A program made the translations under genes and the position numbers. From Streptomyces sp. NBRC 110611 (lineage in GTDB: Bacteria; Actinomycetota; Actinomycetes; Streptomycetales; Streptomycetaceae), in NCBI RefSeq assembly GCF_001590865.1, contig NZ_BBUY01000004.1:364059-400740 (forward strand): a stretch of DNA of 36,682 nt. The letters are read 5' to 3'. The notes beneath the pieces are model-generated. The model was not told where the DNA came from. It was given only the letters and a program-made list of their open reading frames with translations, and ran no database searches. Shown in pieces: positions 24,501 to 32,340 of the stretch (its first letter is position 1; each line of letters opens with the position of its first letter).

Positions 24501-24962
24501 GTGCGCGCACGTGACCTGGCAGTGGAGTACGAGACCGTCGGCCTCGACAGTGAGGCCCTGGCCGCGGCCCGGCTGATGGCCGAACACCGGCTGCCCGGCC
24601 TGCTGGTGGTGGACGAGCAGGGCGCGCCGGCGGCGATCCTGCCCGCCTCCCAGATGATCAAGGCCCTGGTGCCCGGCTATGTCGTGGAGGACCCGACCCT
24701 GGCGGCCGTGGTGGACGAGCGCCACGCCGACCGGCTGTGCCAGGCGCTGGAGGGCCGCACCGTACGCGACTGTCTGTCGAAGTCGGCCGCCAGGCCACCG
24801 GTCGCGGCGCCCGACGACACGGCGCTGGAGGTCGCGGCGCTGATGGCGGAGGTGCGCAGTCCGCTGGTGGCGGTCGTGGACCGGGACCGGACCGGCGTGC
24901 GCCTGCTCGGCGTGATCACCGCCGTCCACCTGCTGGAACGGCTGCTGCTCGCCGCGTCCTGA
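24501..24962 (+). CDS. CBS-domain pair protein
   Basis: A 153-residue protein made of two CBS modules, which form an adenosine-nucleotide-binding (Bateman) unit. The first spans ~1-65 (DSEALAAARLMAEHRLPGLLVVDEQG), the second ~88-150 (ALEVAALMAEVRSPLVAVVDRD, then LLGVITAVHLLERLL). The GTG at 24501 is chosen for AGGAG (24490-24494) at spacing six; an in-frame GTG at 24450 lacks this. It lies 75 bp behind the giant ATPase gene on the same strand and is probably cotranscribed. A sensor of cellular energy state for the ATPase-flotillin group is a reasonable inference. Confidence 0.83.
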   Translation: MRARDLAVEYETVGLDSEALAAARLMAEHRLPGLLVVDEQGAPAAILPASQMIKALVPGYVVEDPTLAAVVDERHADRLCQALEGRTVRDCLSKSAARPPVAAPDDTALEVAALMAEVRSPLVAVVDRDRTGVRLLGVITAVHLLERLLLAAS

Positions 24963-25001
24963 CCCGACGGACGACCGTCACCCGGACGTAAACGCCGGAC
25001 T

Positions 25002-25310
25002 TCACCCGGCCGTACCGGGCGGTGCGCCACGGAGCGCGGCCAGGCGCCGGTGGTACTCCTCCTCGTCGATCTCGCCGCGGGCGAACCGCTCGGCGAGGAT
25101 CTGCTCGGCGCTGGCCCGGACCGTGCCCGGCGCGCCGGGCGGGGCGGGACGCTCCCAGAAGGCGGCCGAGCCGCCGCGGCTGAACGCGCGCACGAGCAGG
25201 AGCACGACCAGCACGATCAGCGCCAGGAACAGCAGCATGCTGACCGACATGGCGAACCAGCCCCACCCACTGTGGCCGTAGCCGTCCCAACGGCCGTCCC
25301 AGAACATCAT
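25002..25310 (-). CDS. Membrane protein with C-terminal SHOCT domain
   Basis: A 102-residue protein. An aromatic, Gly-rich start (MMFWDGRWDGYGHSGWGWF) leads into one membrane helix (~19-42). The last ~35 residues are a SHOCT domain (ILAERFARGEIDEEEYHRRL), a short helical module thought to mediate oligomerisation. Either of two adjacent ATG codons may start it; GGGGTG lies a few bases before. It is divergent from the first universal stress gene and probably belongs to the same stress island. Confidence 0.83.
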   Translation of the reverse strand: MMFWDGRWDGYGHSGWGWFAMSVSMLLFLALIVLVVLLLVRAFSRGGSAAFWERPAPPGAPGTVRASAEQILAERFARGEIDEEEYHRRLAALRGAPPGTAG

Positions 25311-25589
25311 CGGGTGTCACCCCCAAGGGCTTCCGTCGCGGACCTGTCGCCCGCAGGGCACCTCATGAGCGAGGCCCCTACTCGCATGGTCCCTCCGGCC
25401 GCAGCGCTTCGCGAAGGGACGCGGGGACAGGCGCGGAGGATCCCTGTGCGGTGGCGGGCCGGACCGTCCGCGCACAGCGGGGCGGACCGCCGTGGCGCGG
25501 CCCTGCGATGTGGGTGACGATGGGTGAAGTGGCGGTGCCGGACGCCCCCGGAACCGCCGGACGGCCATGGAGAGATCCGAAGGACAGCC
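25311..25589. promoter_or_regulatory. Divergent promoter region of the SHOCT and universal stress genes
   Basis: No gene is supported here. GCTTCGCGAAG (25407-25417) forms a short hairpin. GGGCCGGACCGTCC (25456-25469) matches 11 of 14 bases of the palindrome core found at 33733-33752 and may be a weak site of the same regulator. No clear -10 is seen. Confidence 0.3.
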
Positions 25590-26564
25590 GTGGAGCCAGC
25601 CATGGAGCCAGGAGTCATCACCGTAGGGCTCGACGGCGCGCCGGAGAGCCTGGCCGCCGCGCAGTGGGCCGCAGACGAGGCGGACCGGCGGCATGCCACG
25701 CTGCGCCTGCTGCACGCCTGGATCCTGCTGGCCGCCGAGGCGCCCGACACACCTCCCGAGCGGGACCAGAACGCCGGTGCCCGGCGGATCGTGCGCGAGG
25801 CGCGGGAAGCGGTGCGGGAACGCCACCCGCATCTGACGATCATCGAGGACCTGGTCGGCGACGAGGCCGAGCCGGCACTGCTGCGCGCGGCGGACGAGTC
25901 GCTGATGCTGGTGCTCGGCTCACGGGCGCTGGGGATGCTGCAGAGCTACGCGTTCGGCGACACCAGCCTGGACGTCGTGGGCCGAGCCGAGGGGCCGGTC
26001 GTCCTCGTCCGGGAAGGCGCCGAAGCCGCGGGAGCACCACGGCCGGGCCGGGAATCCGCGGGTGCACGACCGGGCGAGGAGGCCGCGGGCGGCCCGCCGC
26101 CGGGCACCGGGCCGGGGGTCGCCGAGCCGGGCGTCGCCGAGCCGGGGGTCGTCGTCGGGGTGAGCCTGAACGGCCCCTGTGAACGCCTGCTGGCGTTCGC
26201 CTTCGACGCCGCGCGGAGCCGCGGCCGTCCGCTGCGGGCCGTGCACGGCCGCGCGCTTCCGGTGTACGCCTACGCCCCGTGGGGACCCGACCCCGATGTC
26301 ACGGCGGACATCGTCCAGGCGGCGGACGCCGAGCTGCGGGCCGTCGTCGAGCCGTGGCAGGAGCGGTTCCCGGACGTTCCGGTGCAGCTGACCGTGCTGC
26401 CGGAGAGCCCGACGCGGGCGATCATCCAGACGGCCGCCGGAGCCGAACTCGTGGCGGTCGGCCGCAGACGGCAGCGGCCCCTGCTCGCACCACGCGTCGG
26501 CCCGGTCGCACATGCCGCCATCCACCATGTGACCTGCCCGGTGGCCGTGGTCCCGCACGACTGA
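25590..26564 (+). CDS. Universal stress protein, tandem UspA domains
   Basis: A 324-residue cytosolic protein with two UspA-type domains. Domain 1 (~9-155) keeps the ATP-binding pattern GSRALGMLQSYAFGDTS. An Ala/Gly/Pro linker (~155-190, with GVAEPGVAEPGV repeats) joins domain 2 (~190-324), where the nucleotide loop is degenerate (VGRRRQRPLLAPRVG), so only one site may bind ATP. The GTG at 25590 has GAAGGA at spacing five; an ATG at 25602 is also possible, since a 12-base duplication (GTGGAGCCAGCC and ATGGAGCCAGGA) repeats the start. It is the first gene of a run with the CBS-BON and second Usp genes. In DosR-type regulons such proteins act in oxygen-limited dormancy. Confidence 0.87.
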   Translation: MEPAMEPGVITVGLDGAPESLAAAQWAADEADRRHATLRLLHAWILLAAEAPDTPPERDQNAGARRIVREAREAVRERHPHLTIIEDLVGDEAEPALLRAADESLMLVLGSRALGMLQSYAFGDTSLDVVGRAEGPVVLVREGAEAAGAPRPGRESAGARPGEEAAGGPPPGTGPGVAEPGVAEPGVVVGVSLNGPCERLLAFAFDAARSRGRPLRAVHGRALPVYAYAPWGPDPDVTADIVQAADAELRAVVEPWQERFPDVPVQLTVLPESPTRAIIQTAAGAELVAVGRRRQRPLLAPRVGPVAHAAIHHVTCPVAVVPHD

Positions 26565-26574
26565 GTGGTCCGAG

Positions 26575-26609
26575 ATGAGGCACTGCAGATGATGAGGCAC
26601 GGCAGATGA
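26575..26609 (+). other. Two five-codon reading frames chained to the CBS-BON start
   Basis: ATGAGGCAC-N-GCAG occurs three times, at 26575, 26592 and 26606; the third is the start of the CBS-BON gene. Copies 1 and 2 encode MRHCR and MRHGR and then stop. Stop 1 (26590-26592) overlaps ATG 2 as TGATG, and stop 2 (26607-26609) overlaps the gene's ATG as ATGA. Each copy also contains GAGG, a possible ribosome site for the next start. Whether they are translated is unknown. Confidence 0.5.
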
Positions 26610-27262
26610 GGCACCGCAGCGTCGCCGATCTGATGACGCCCAACGCCGTCGTCGTCCAACGGGGCACCTCGTTCCGGGAGATCGCGCGCCTGCTGGAGGA
26701 GTACGACATCACCGCCGTCCCGGTGATCGACGAGGGCGAACGGCCGGTGGGAGTCGTCTCCGAAGCGGATCTGCTGCGCAGGCATATCGAGAAGATGGGT
26801 CCGGCCACCGCCGAAGCGCTCATGACCAGTCCGGCCGTGGTGGCGCACCCCGAGTGGAGCGTGGTGCGGGCGGCCCGGACCATGGACGAGAAGAAGGTCA
26901 AGCGCCTGCCCGTGGTGGACGGGGCCGGCCGGCTGATCGGTGTGATCAGCCGCAGTGACCTCATCCAGCTGTTCCTGCGGCGCGACCGGGCGATCCAGGA
27001 GGAGATTCTGGAAGACGTACTGACCCGCACGCTGGGTGTGCCACCGTCCGCCGTCACCGTCGAGGTCACCGACGGCATGGTGACGCTGAGCGGCGCCATC
27101 CGGCGCCGAAGCCTCATCCCGGTCGCCGTGCGGCTGTGCGAGAGCGTGGACGGCGTGGTGGAGGTCCTCGACCGGCTCACGTTCGAAGAGGACGACACGG
27201 CCGCACAGCCGGGGCGGCCGGCGGCCGGGCCGGCCCCGAGTACCCCGGATCTGTTCCCGTGA
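26606..27262 (+). CDS. CBS-domain pair with C-terminal BON domain
   Basis: A 218-residue protein. Two CBS motifs (VADLMTPNAVVVQRGTSFRE, ~4-58; EALMTSPAVVAHPEWSVVRA, ~70-128) form a nucleotide-sensing Bateman module. A BON domain (~140-195; ALGVPPSAVTVEV-like start, then DGMVTLSGAIRRRS) follows, and a disordered Pro/Ala tail ends it. Similar proteins accompany universal stress proteins in actinobacterial hypoxia regulons (the mycobacterial Hrp1 is a CBS-pair relative). It lies between two Usp genes, and its stop is directly followed by the GAGGAG of the next, so the three form one operon. Tandem copies of its start codon region lie just upstream. Confidence 0.9.
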   Translation: MRHRSVADLMTPNAVVVQRGTSFREIARLLEEYDITAVPVIDEGERPVGVVSEADLLRRHIEKMGPATAEALMTSPAVVAHPEWSVVRAARTMDEKKVKRLPVVDGAGRLIGVISRSDLIQLFLRRDRAIQEEILEDVLTRTLGVPPSAVTVEVTDGMVTLSGAIRRRSLIPVAVRLCESVDGVVEVLDRLTFEEDDTAAQPGRPAAGPAPSTPDLFP

Positions 27263-27272
27263 GGAGCGGCCC

Positions 27273-28160
27273 GTGACAAGAGGGAGCATGCACAGCCAGG
27301 ATGTGAACGGACAGGTGGTCGTGGGAGTGGCCCGCTCGACGACGGCCCGCGCGGCGGTGGACTGGGCGGCCGACGCCGCGGCCCGGCACGGATGGCCGCT
27401 CTGCCTGGTCCATGCCCAGGAGTGGCCCGCCGGAGCGGCCCCGAAGGACCGGCGTGACGCGTCCGACCAGGCATGGGCGTCCCATTTCCGGGCCGCCGGG
27501 CAGTCGGTGCTCGACGACCTCCGGGACGCGACGGCGGAGCGGCTGCCCGGACTGCCGATCACCACTCGCCTGCTCGACGGCCGCCCGACGGCCGTGCTGC
27601 GGGAGGTGGCCGAGGAGGCGTCCCTGCTGGTCGTCGGGGGGCATCGGGCATCCGGGCCGGGCGAGGCCCTCACCTTCGGTACGACCGGGCCGGCGCTCGT
27701 CGGACACCCTCCCTGCCCCCTCGTGATCGTGCTGCATCCGGCATCCGGGTTCGACCCGTCCGGGCCGGTCATGGTGGGGCTGGACGGTTCCGCGGCCTCG
27801 GCCACCGCGCTGGCCTTCGCCATCGCGGAGGCGGCCGCGTGGGACGCCGACCTGCTGGTGGTGCAGGTACGGCGTCCGCACCACGGCGACTGGCCCGAAC
27901 GTCCGCAGGCGCAGGAGCCCGGCACCGACCTCGCCGCGGCCCTCGCCGGCCTGCGGGAGAAGTACCCGCGGGTCACCGTGGCGCAGGAGGTGGCGGTCGG
28001 CAACCCGACGGTGCGGCTCGCCGAGCGGGCCGCGGGCGCGCGCTGCCTGGTCGTGGGGTCGCGCGGGGTGGGGGGATTCCGCGGCATGGTGCTCGGTTCG
28101 ACCAGCCGCGGCCTCTCCCACCTGGCACCCGGGCCCCTCGTGGTCGTTCCGCACCGGTGA
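27273..28160 (+). CDS. Universal stress protein, tandem UspA domains
   Basis: A 295-residue cytosolic protein of two UspA domains. Domain 1 (~14-155) opens with VVVGVARSTTARAAVDWAA and has a modified nucleotide loop (VVGGHRASGPGEALTFGTT). Domain 2 (~163-295) opens with VMVGLDGSAASATALAFA and keeps the canonical ATP pattern VVGSRGVGGFRGMVLGSTS. The GTG at 27273 has GAGGAG (27261-27266) at spacing six. The ribosome site overlaps the stop codon of the CBS-BON gene, which indicates cotranscription and coupling. A short hairpin follows. The ATP-binding domain is the second here and the first in the other Usp, so the two proteins are not simple copies. Confidence 0.9.
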   Translation: MTRGSMHSQDVNGQVVVGVARSTTARAAVDWAADAAARHGWPLCLVHAQEWPAGAAPKDRRDASDQAWASHFRAAGQSVLDDLRDATAERLPGLPITTRLLDGRPTAVLREVAEEASLLVVGGHRASGPGEALTFGTTGPALVGHPPCPLVIVLHPASGFDPSGPVMVGLDGSAASATALAFAIAEAAAWDADLLVVQVRRPHHGDWPERPQAQEPGTDLAAALAGLREKYPRVTVAQEVAVGNPTVRLAERAAGARCLVVGSRGVGGFRGMVLGSTSRGLSHLAPGPLVVVPHR

Positions 28161-28169
28161 TCCAACGGA

Positions 28170-28184
28170 CCGGCCCGCGGCCGG
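28170..28184. terminator. Short hairpin between convergent genes
   Basis: CCGGCC (28170-28175) and GGCCGG (28179-28184) pair around a three-base loop between the second Usp gene and the minus-strand membrane gene. The stem is short and without a T-run. Confidence 0.35.
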
Positions 28185-28202
28185 GGCCCTGTGCCATGCG
28201 CG

Positions 28203-28523
28203 TCACACGGCCGCCCAGCGGCGGAGTTCCTCCTGTTCGGCCGCCTCCCGCTTGCGGTGGACACGGGCCCGTACGCGGAGGGTGGCCGTGGCCACCGCCC
28301 CCACCGCGGCCACGGCGCACGGCACCCACCACGCCGCGTCCGCGAGGAGCGGCAGGGCGAGGGCCGCGAGCGTCGCCCAGCCGGTCAGGCAGCCCGCCGC
28401 GGCGGTGCGGAGGGAGACCGGGCGGTCGTCGCCCGCCCGCAGGTCCGCGAGTGCCGGCAGGTACCAGACACAGCCGGACGCGGTCAGCGCCGCGACACCC
28501 AGGGCAAGGACGTAAGGGGACAT
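28203..28523 (-). CDS. Small membrane protein downstream of ctaD
   Basis: A 106-residue protein with about three helices: ~4-24 (YVLALGVAALTASGCVWYLP), ~40-60 and ~62-82. The C-terminus is strongly charged (RVHRKREAAEQEELRRW) and likely cytoplasmic. I do not recognise a family. The ATG at 28521-28523 has GGGAAGGA just upstream. It starts 16 bp after the ctaD stop on the same strand and is therefore in its operon. A role with the oxidase subunit, such as assembly or a small accessory subunit, is only suggested by position. Confidence 0.72.
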   Translation of the reverse strand: MSPYVLALGVAALTASGCVWYLPALADLRAGDDRPVSLRTAAAGCLTGWATLAALALPLLADAAWWVPCAVAAVGAVATATLRVRARVHRKREAAEQEELRRWAAV

Positions 28524-28539
28524 GGTTCCTTCCCGCGCC

Positions 28540-30219
28540 TCAGCGGTGGGCCGCTTCGGCGGCGATCTCGGGGTGGTGCAGATCGAAGGCCGGTGACTCG
28601 GAGCGGATACGCGGCAGAGCGGTGAAGTTGTGCCGGGGAGGCGGGCAGGAGGTGGCCCACTCCAGCGAACGGCCATAGCCCCACGGATCGTCGGTACCGA
28701 CCCGCTCGCCGTACTTGGCGGTCTTCCAGACGTTGTAGAAGAACGGCAGGAACGACAGGCCCAGGACGAACGACCCGATGGTGGAGAGGGAGTTGAGCAG
28801 GGTGAAGCCGTCGGCGGCGAGGTAGTCCGCGTACCGGCGGGGCATGCCCTCGGCGCCCAGCCAGTGCTGCACGAGGAAGGTGAGGTGGAATCCGGCGGTG
28901 AGCGTCCAGAACGTGATCTTGCCGAGGCGCTCGTCGAGCAGCTTGCCGGTGAACTTCGGCCACCAGAAGTGGAATCCGGCGAACATGGCGTACACGACGG
29001 TGCCGAACAGCGTGTAGTGGAAGTGCGCGACGACGAAGTACGAGTCGGAGACGTGGAAGTCCAGCGGGGGCGCGGCCAGGATGACGCCGGTGAGACCGCC
29101 GAAGGTGAAGGTGGTCAGGAAGCCGGTCACCCACAGCATCGGCGTCTCGAAGCTCAGCGACCCCCGCCACATGGTGCCGATCCAGTTGAAGAACTTCACG
29201 CCCGTCGGCACCGCGATCAGGAACGTCATGAACGAGAAGAACGGCAGCAGCACCCCGCCCGTGACGTACATGTGGTGCGCCCACACCGTCACCGACAGCC
29301 CCGCGATCGAGATCGTCGCCGCGATCAGGCCCATGTAGCCGAACATCGGCTTCCGGGAGAAGACCGGTATGACCTCGGAGACGATCCCGAAGAACGGCAG
29401 CGCGAGGACGTAGACCTCGGGGTGGCCGAAGAACCAGAAGAGGTGCTGCCACAGCAGTGCGCCGCCGTTGGCCGCGTCGAAGATGTGCGAGCCGAACTTC
29501 CGGTCCATCTCCAGGGCGAACAGCGCGGCGGCCAGGACGGGGAAGACCATCAGGATCAGGACGCCGGTCAGCAGCACGTTCCAGGTGAAGACCGGCATCC
29601 GGAACATCGTCATGCCCGGAGCGCGCAGGCAGATGATGGTGGTGATGAAGTTGACCGCGCCCAGGATGCTGCCGAACCCGGACAGCGCCACGCCCATGAT
29701 CCACATGTCGGCGCCGACGCTCGGTGAGTGCACCGCGTCCGACAGCGGCGCGTACAGGAACCAGCCGAAGTCGGCGGCGCCCTGCGGAGTGAGAAACCCG
29801 CCCGCGGCGATCAGCGATCCGAAGAGGAACAGCCAGAACGCCAGCATGTTCAGACGGGGGAAGGCCACATCGGGCGCGCCGATCTGCAGCGGCATCAGCC
29901 AGTTGGCGAAACCGGTGAACAGCGGCATCGCGAAGAGCAGCAGCATCACCGAGCCGTGCATCGTGAACGCCTGGTTGAACTGCTCGTTCGACATGATCTG
30001 GGTGCCGGGCCGGGCCAGTTCGGCGCGCATCAGCAGCGCCATCAGACCGCCGATGACGAAGAAGACGAACGCGGAGACCAGGTACATCGTCCCGATCTGC
30101 TTGTGATCCGTGGTGGTCAGCCACCGCACCCAGGACGACCGTCCGGCCCGTCCGGAGTCCGCACGGCCCACGGGGTGGCCTGCCGCGGCCGCCCTCTGCT
30201 GTATTCCTGTCTCGCCCAC
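28540..30219 (-). CDS. ctaD: Cytochrome c oxidase subunit I
   Basis: A 559-residue haem-copper oxidase subunit I, the catalytic subunit that reduces oxygen to water with proton pumping in the membrane. It begins its core with [18 protein letters not shown] and has about 12 helices. Metal ligands are clear: the first haem-ligand His in MHGSVMLLL, the CuB and cross-link segment [12 protein letters not shown], the His pair in [10 protein letters not shown], and HFHYTLFG for the two haems. The GTG at 30219 is chosen on the SD-like AGAGAGG upstream; longer frames have no support. No subunits II, III or IV lie nearby, so it is a second, orphan copy that must use partners encoded elsewhere. It is divergent from a DosS-like kinase gene, which hints at oxygen-dependent control. 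Confidence 0.95.
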   Translation of the reverse strand: MGETGIQQRAAAAGHPVGRADSGRAGRSSWVRWLTTTDHKQIGTMYLVSAFVFFVIGGLMALLMRAELARPGTQIMSNEQFNQAFTMHGSVMLLLFAMPLFTGFANWLMPLQIGAPDVAFPRLNMLAFWLFLFGSLIAAGGFLTPQGAADFGWFLYAPLSDAVHSPSVGADMWIMGVALSGFGSILGAVNFITTIICLRAPGMTMFRMPVFTWNVLLTGVLILMVFPVLAAALFALEMDRKFGSHIFDAANGGALLWQHLFWFFGHPEVYVLALPFFGIVSEVIPVFSRKPMFGYMGLIAATISIAGLSVTVWAHHMYVTGGVLLPFFSFMTFLIAVPTGVKFFNWIGTMWRGSLSFETPMLWVTGFLTTFTFGGLTGVILAAPPLDFHVSDSYFVVAHFHYTLFGTVVYAMFAGFHFWWPKFTGKLLDERLGKITFWTLTAGFHLTFLVQHWLGAEGMPRRYADYLAADGFTLLNSLSTIGSFVLGLSFLPFFYNVWKTAKYGERVGTDDPWGYGRSLEWATSCPPPRHNFTALPRIRSESPAFDLHHPEIAAEAAHR

Positions 30220-30341
30220 CGGACGGCGACCTCTCTGTCTGTGCTGTCGAGGACGGACCGGGAAGCGCCATGTGCACGGGGGACTCACGGGAGCTTCCCG
30301 GTCGCCGCCCCATGATCGGCGGTGGGGTACCGGGTGCGGAT

Positions 30342-30389
30342 AGGGCCGAACAGGACCCCGGCGGGGCGCGGGTGGGGCCGAAAGGCCCT
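30342..30389. promoter_or_regulatory. Two DosR/OsdR-like sites between ctaD and the kinase gene
   Basis: GGGGCCGAAAGGCCCT (30374-30389) is a palindrome-like site with GGGCC/GGCCC arms. AGGGCCGAACAGGACCCC (30342-30359) is a second, with one extra base at its centre. Their GGGCC halves are 32 bp apart, about three helical turns. They share GGGCCGAA with the perfect palindrome at 33733-33752. Confidence 0.5.
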
Positions 30390-30532
30390 CCTGCGCGCGG
30401 CGGGAGGCGGCTGCCGGCGGCAGGTGACGACGCGGCGCAGTGGCCGGAAGGCGGGGCCACCGGCGGGCCCCTTCCGCAGGTGCCGTACGCTGATGAGCTG
30501 TCCACGGACCGGTCCAGGAGCAGACAGCAGCG

Positions 30533-32248
30533 ATGACCGAAGCAGTACCCCCTCCGGCATCACCCTCATCTTCACCCGCAGCCACACCCGCAGCCGCGGC
30601 CTCGCCGTGGCCGCGGCTCGACGTACCGGACCGGATACACAGCCTGCTCACCGCCGTGATGAACCTGGGGCGCGGCCTCGAACTCCCCCAGGTACTGCAG
30701 GGCATCGTGGAAGCCGCCGTCACCCTCACCGACGCCGAGTACGGGGCCCTGGGAGTGGTCGGCGACGGTCAGCGGCTGTCCCAGTTCCTGCCGGTGGGCA
30801 TGGCCGACGACCTGGTCGCGCGGATCGGCCAGTCGCCCTGCGGCCATGGCATTCTCGGGGAGCTCATCCGCAACCCCGAGCCGCTGCGGCTGACGGATCT
30901 CACCCGGCATCCCAGCAGTTACGGCTTCCCCGAGCACCACCCCCCGATGCGCACCTTCCTCGGTGTGCCCGTGCGCGTCCGCGACGAGGTCTTCGGCAAC
31001 CTCTACCTCACCGAGAAGCGCGGCGGCGGAGGCTTCGACGCCGATGACGAGAAGGTACTGACCACCCTGTCCATCGCGGCCGGTGTCGCGATCGACAACG
31101 CCCGTATGTACCACGAGAGCCGCCGCCGGGAACGCTGGCTCGAAGCGCTCGGCGAGATCACCCGCAGTCTGCTCGCCGGCACCGAGGTGGGCCGGGCGCT
31201 CCAGCTGATCGCCCGGCGGGCGATGGAGGTCGCCGACGCGGATCTGGCCGCCGTGCTGCTGCCGGCGGGGGCGGGCGACCGGCTCGTCATGGAGGTGGCG
31301 CACGGCCGTGACGCCACCCGCTTCCAGGGGCTGTCCGCTCCCGTGCACGAGTCGCTGGCCGGCCGGGCCGCCCGTACCCGGGAGCCCGTGGTCACCGCGG
31401 ACATCGGCAAGGAGCCACGGGCGTACCCCCTCGACGGCGAGGAGGTGTACGGGCCCACGGTGGCGGTGCCGCTGCCCCTCGACACCGTGGCCTGCGGTGC
31501 GCTGCGGCTGAGCCGCCGGGCCGGCCGCCCGACCTTCGACGACACCGAGGTGACGCTGATCTCCGGCTTCGCCGACCAGGCGGCGATCGCCCTCGAACTC
31601 GGCCGCCGCCGCGCCGAGTCGGAGGAGCTGGCCGTCCTGCACGACCGCGACCGCATCGCGCGCGATCTGCACGATCTGGCGATCCAGCGGCTGTTCGCCA
31701 CGGGCATGACGCTGCAGAGCGCGACCCGCCTGATCGACCGGCCCGATGCCGTCGACCGGGTCTCCCGCGCGGTGGACGACCTGGACTCCACCATCAAGAT
31801 CATCCGATCGACCATCTTCGAGCTGCGCTCGGCCGGCGACCACCGCGGCGGCACGGGCCTGCGCCGCCGGATGGCCGAGACCGCCCGGCTGGCCGCCCAG
31901 TCGCTCGGCTTCACCCCGTCGCTGCGCATCGAAGGGCCGGTGGACTCCAGCGTCCCGGACGAACTGGCCGCACATGTCCTGGCCGTGACCGCCGAGGCCC
32001 TGAGCAATACCGCCCGGCACGCGTCGGCCCGCCGGGCGGACGTCGTCCTCGTCGCCGCGGACACCGGCGAGGGCCTCGCCCTCACCGTGACGGACGACGG
32101 GGTGGGGATCGGCGCGGCCGAGCACACCGGGGGACTGGCCAATATGCGGTCCCGGGCCGAGCAGCACGGCGGCACACTGACCGTCGAGTCCGCCCCGGAA
32201 GGCGGCGGAACCCGCATCCTGTGGCGCGCACCGCTCCCCGCCGACTGA
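30533..32248 (+). CDS. DosS/DevS-like sensor histidine kinase with two GAF domains
   Basis: A 571-residue cytosolic kinase. An Ala/Pro/Ser-rich N-terminus (~1-28) precedes GAF-A (~35-197), GAF-B (~215-360), a HisKA_3 dimerisation region with His380 in [16 protein letters not shown], and a HATPase_c domain (~475-568, DDGVGIG and [14 protein letters not shown]). GAF-A has [16 protein letters not shown]; His136 and Tyr158 are 22 residues apart, the same spacing as haem ligand His149 and distal Tyr171 of mycobacterial DosS, so haem-based sensing of O2, NO or CO or redox is likely. The ATG at 30533 has only a distant AGGAG. It converges with a DosR-like regulator gene, its presumed partner, and is divergent from ctaD. 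The likely Streptomyces relative is OsdK. Confidence 0.9.
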   Translation: MTEAVPPPASPSSSPAATPAAAASPWPRLDVPDRIHSLLTAVMNLGRGLELPQVLQGIVEAAVTLTDAEYGALGVVGDGQRLSQFLPVGMADDLVARIGQSPCGHGILGELIRNPEPLRLTDLTRHPSSYGFPEHHPPMRTFLGVPVRVRDEVFGNLYLTEKRGGGGFDADDEKVLTTLSIAAGVAIDNARMYHESRRRERWLEALGEITRSLLAGTEVGRALQLIARRAMEVADADLAAVLLPAGAGDRLVMEVAHGRDATRFQGLSAPVHESLAGRAARTREPVVTADIGKEPRAYPLDGEEVYGPTVAVPLPLDTVACGALRLSRRAGRPTFDDTEVTLISGFADQAAIALELGRRRAESEELAVLHDRDRIARDLHDLAIQRLFATGMTLQSATRLIDRPDAVDRVSRAVDDLDSTIKIIRSTIFELRSAGDHRGGTGLRRRMAETARLAAQSLGFTPSLRIEGPVDSSVPDELAAHVLAVTAEALSNTARHASARRADVVLVAADTGEGLALTVTDDGVGIGAAEHTGGLANMRSRAEQHGGTLTVESAPEGGGTRILWRAPLPAD

Positions 32249-32280
32249 GGGCCCGGCCCTACCGGGAGCCGTGCGGCTAA

Positions 32281-32340
32281 GGCCCTGTCGTCAATCCCGC
32301 CTGCCTCGCCGGGCGGACGACGGGAGTTTGACGACAGGCC
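32281..32340. repeat. 60-bp inverted-repeat element between the convergent kinase and regulator genes
   Basis: CCTGTCGTCAA (32284-32294) pairs with TTGACGACAGG (32328-32338), continued inward by TCCCG with CGGGA across a two-base bulge. The outer ends are GGCC, flanked by CTAA on the left and CTAG on the right, which recalls the YTAR target sites of IS5-family elements. It may be a miniature element, a pair of IS-end remnants or simply a bidirectional terminator. Confidence 0.6.

Noticed and set aside
17352..24929. A continuous 2525-codon frame on the minus strand
   Set aside because: It is the mirror frame of the flotillin, ATPase and CBS genes. Its translation is Gly/Val/Leu/Arg/Glu-rich repeats without a domain; GC-biased third positions keep the opposite frame open.
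30220..30729. N-terminal extension of ctaD to 30729
   Set aside because: The added residues are Arg/Pro/Ala-rich, not found in the subunit family, and overlap the kinase promoter and its 5' end.
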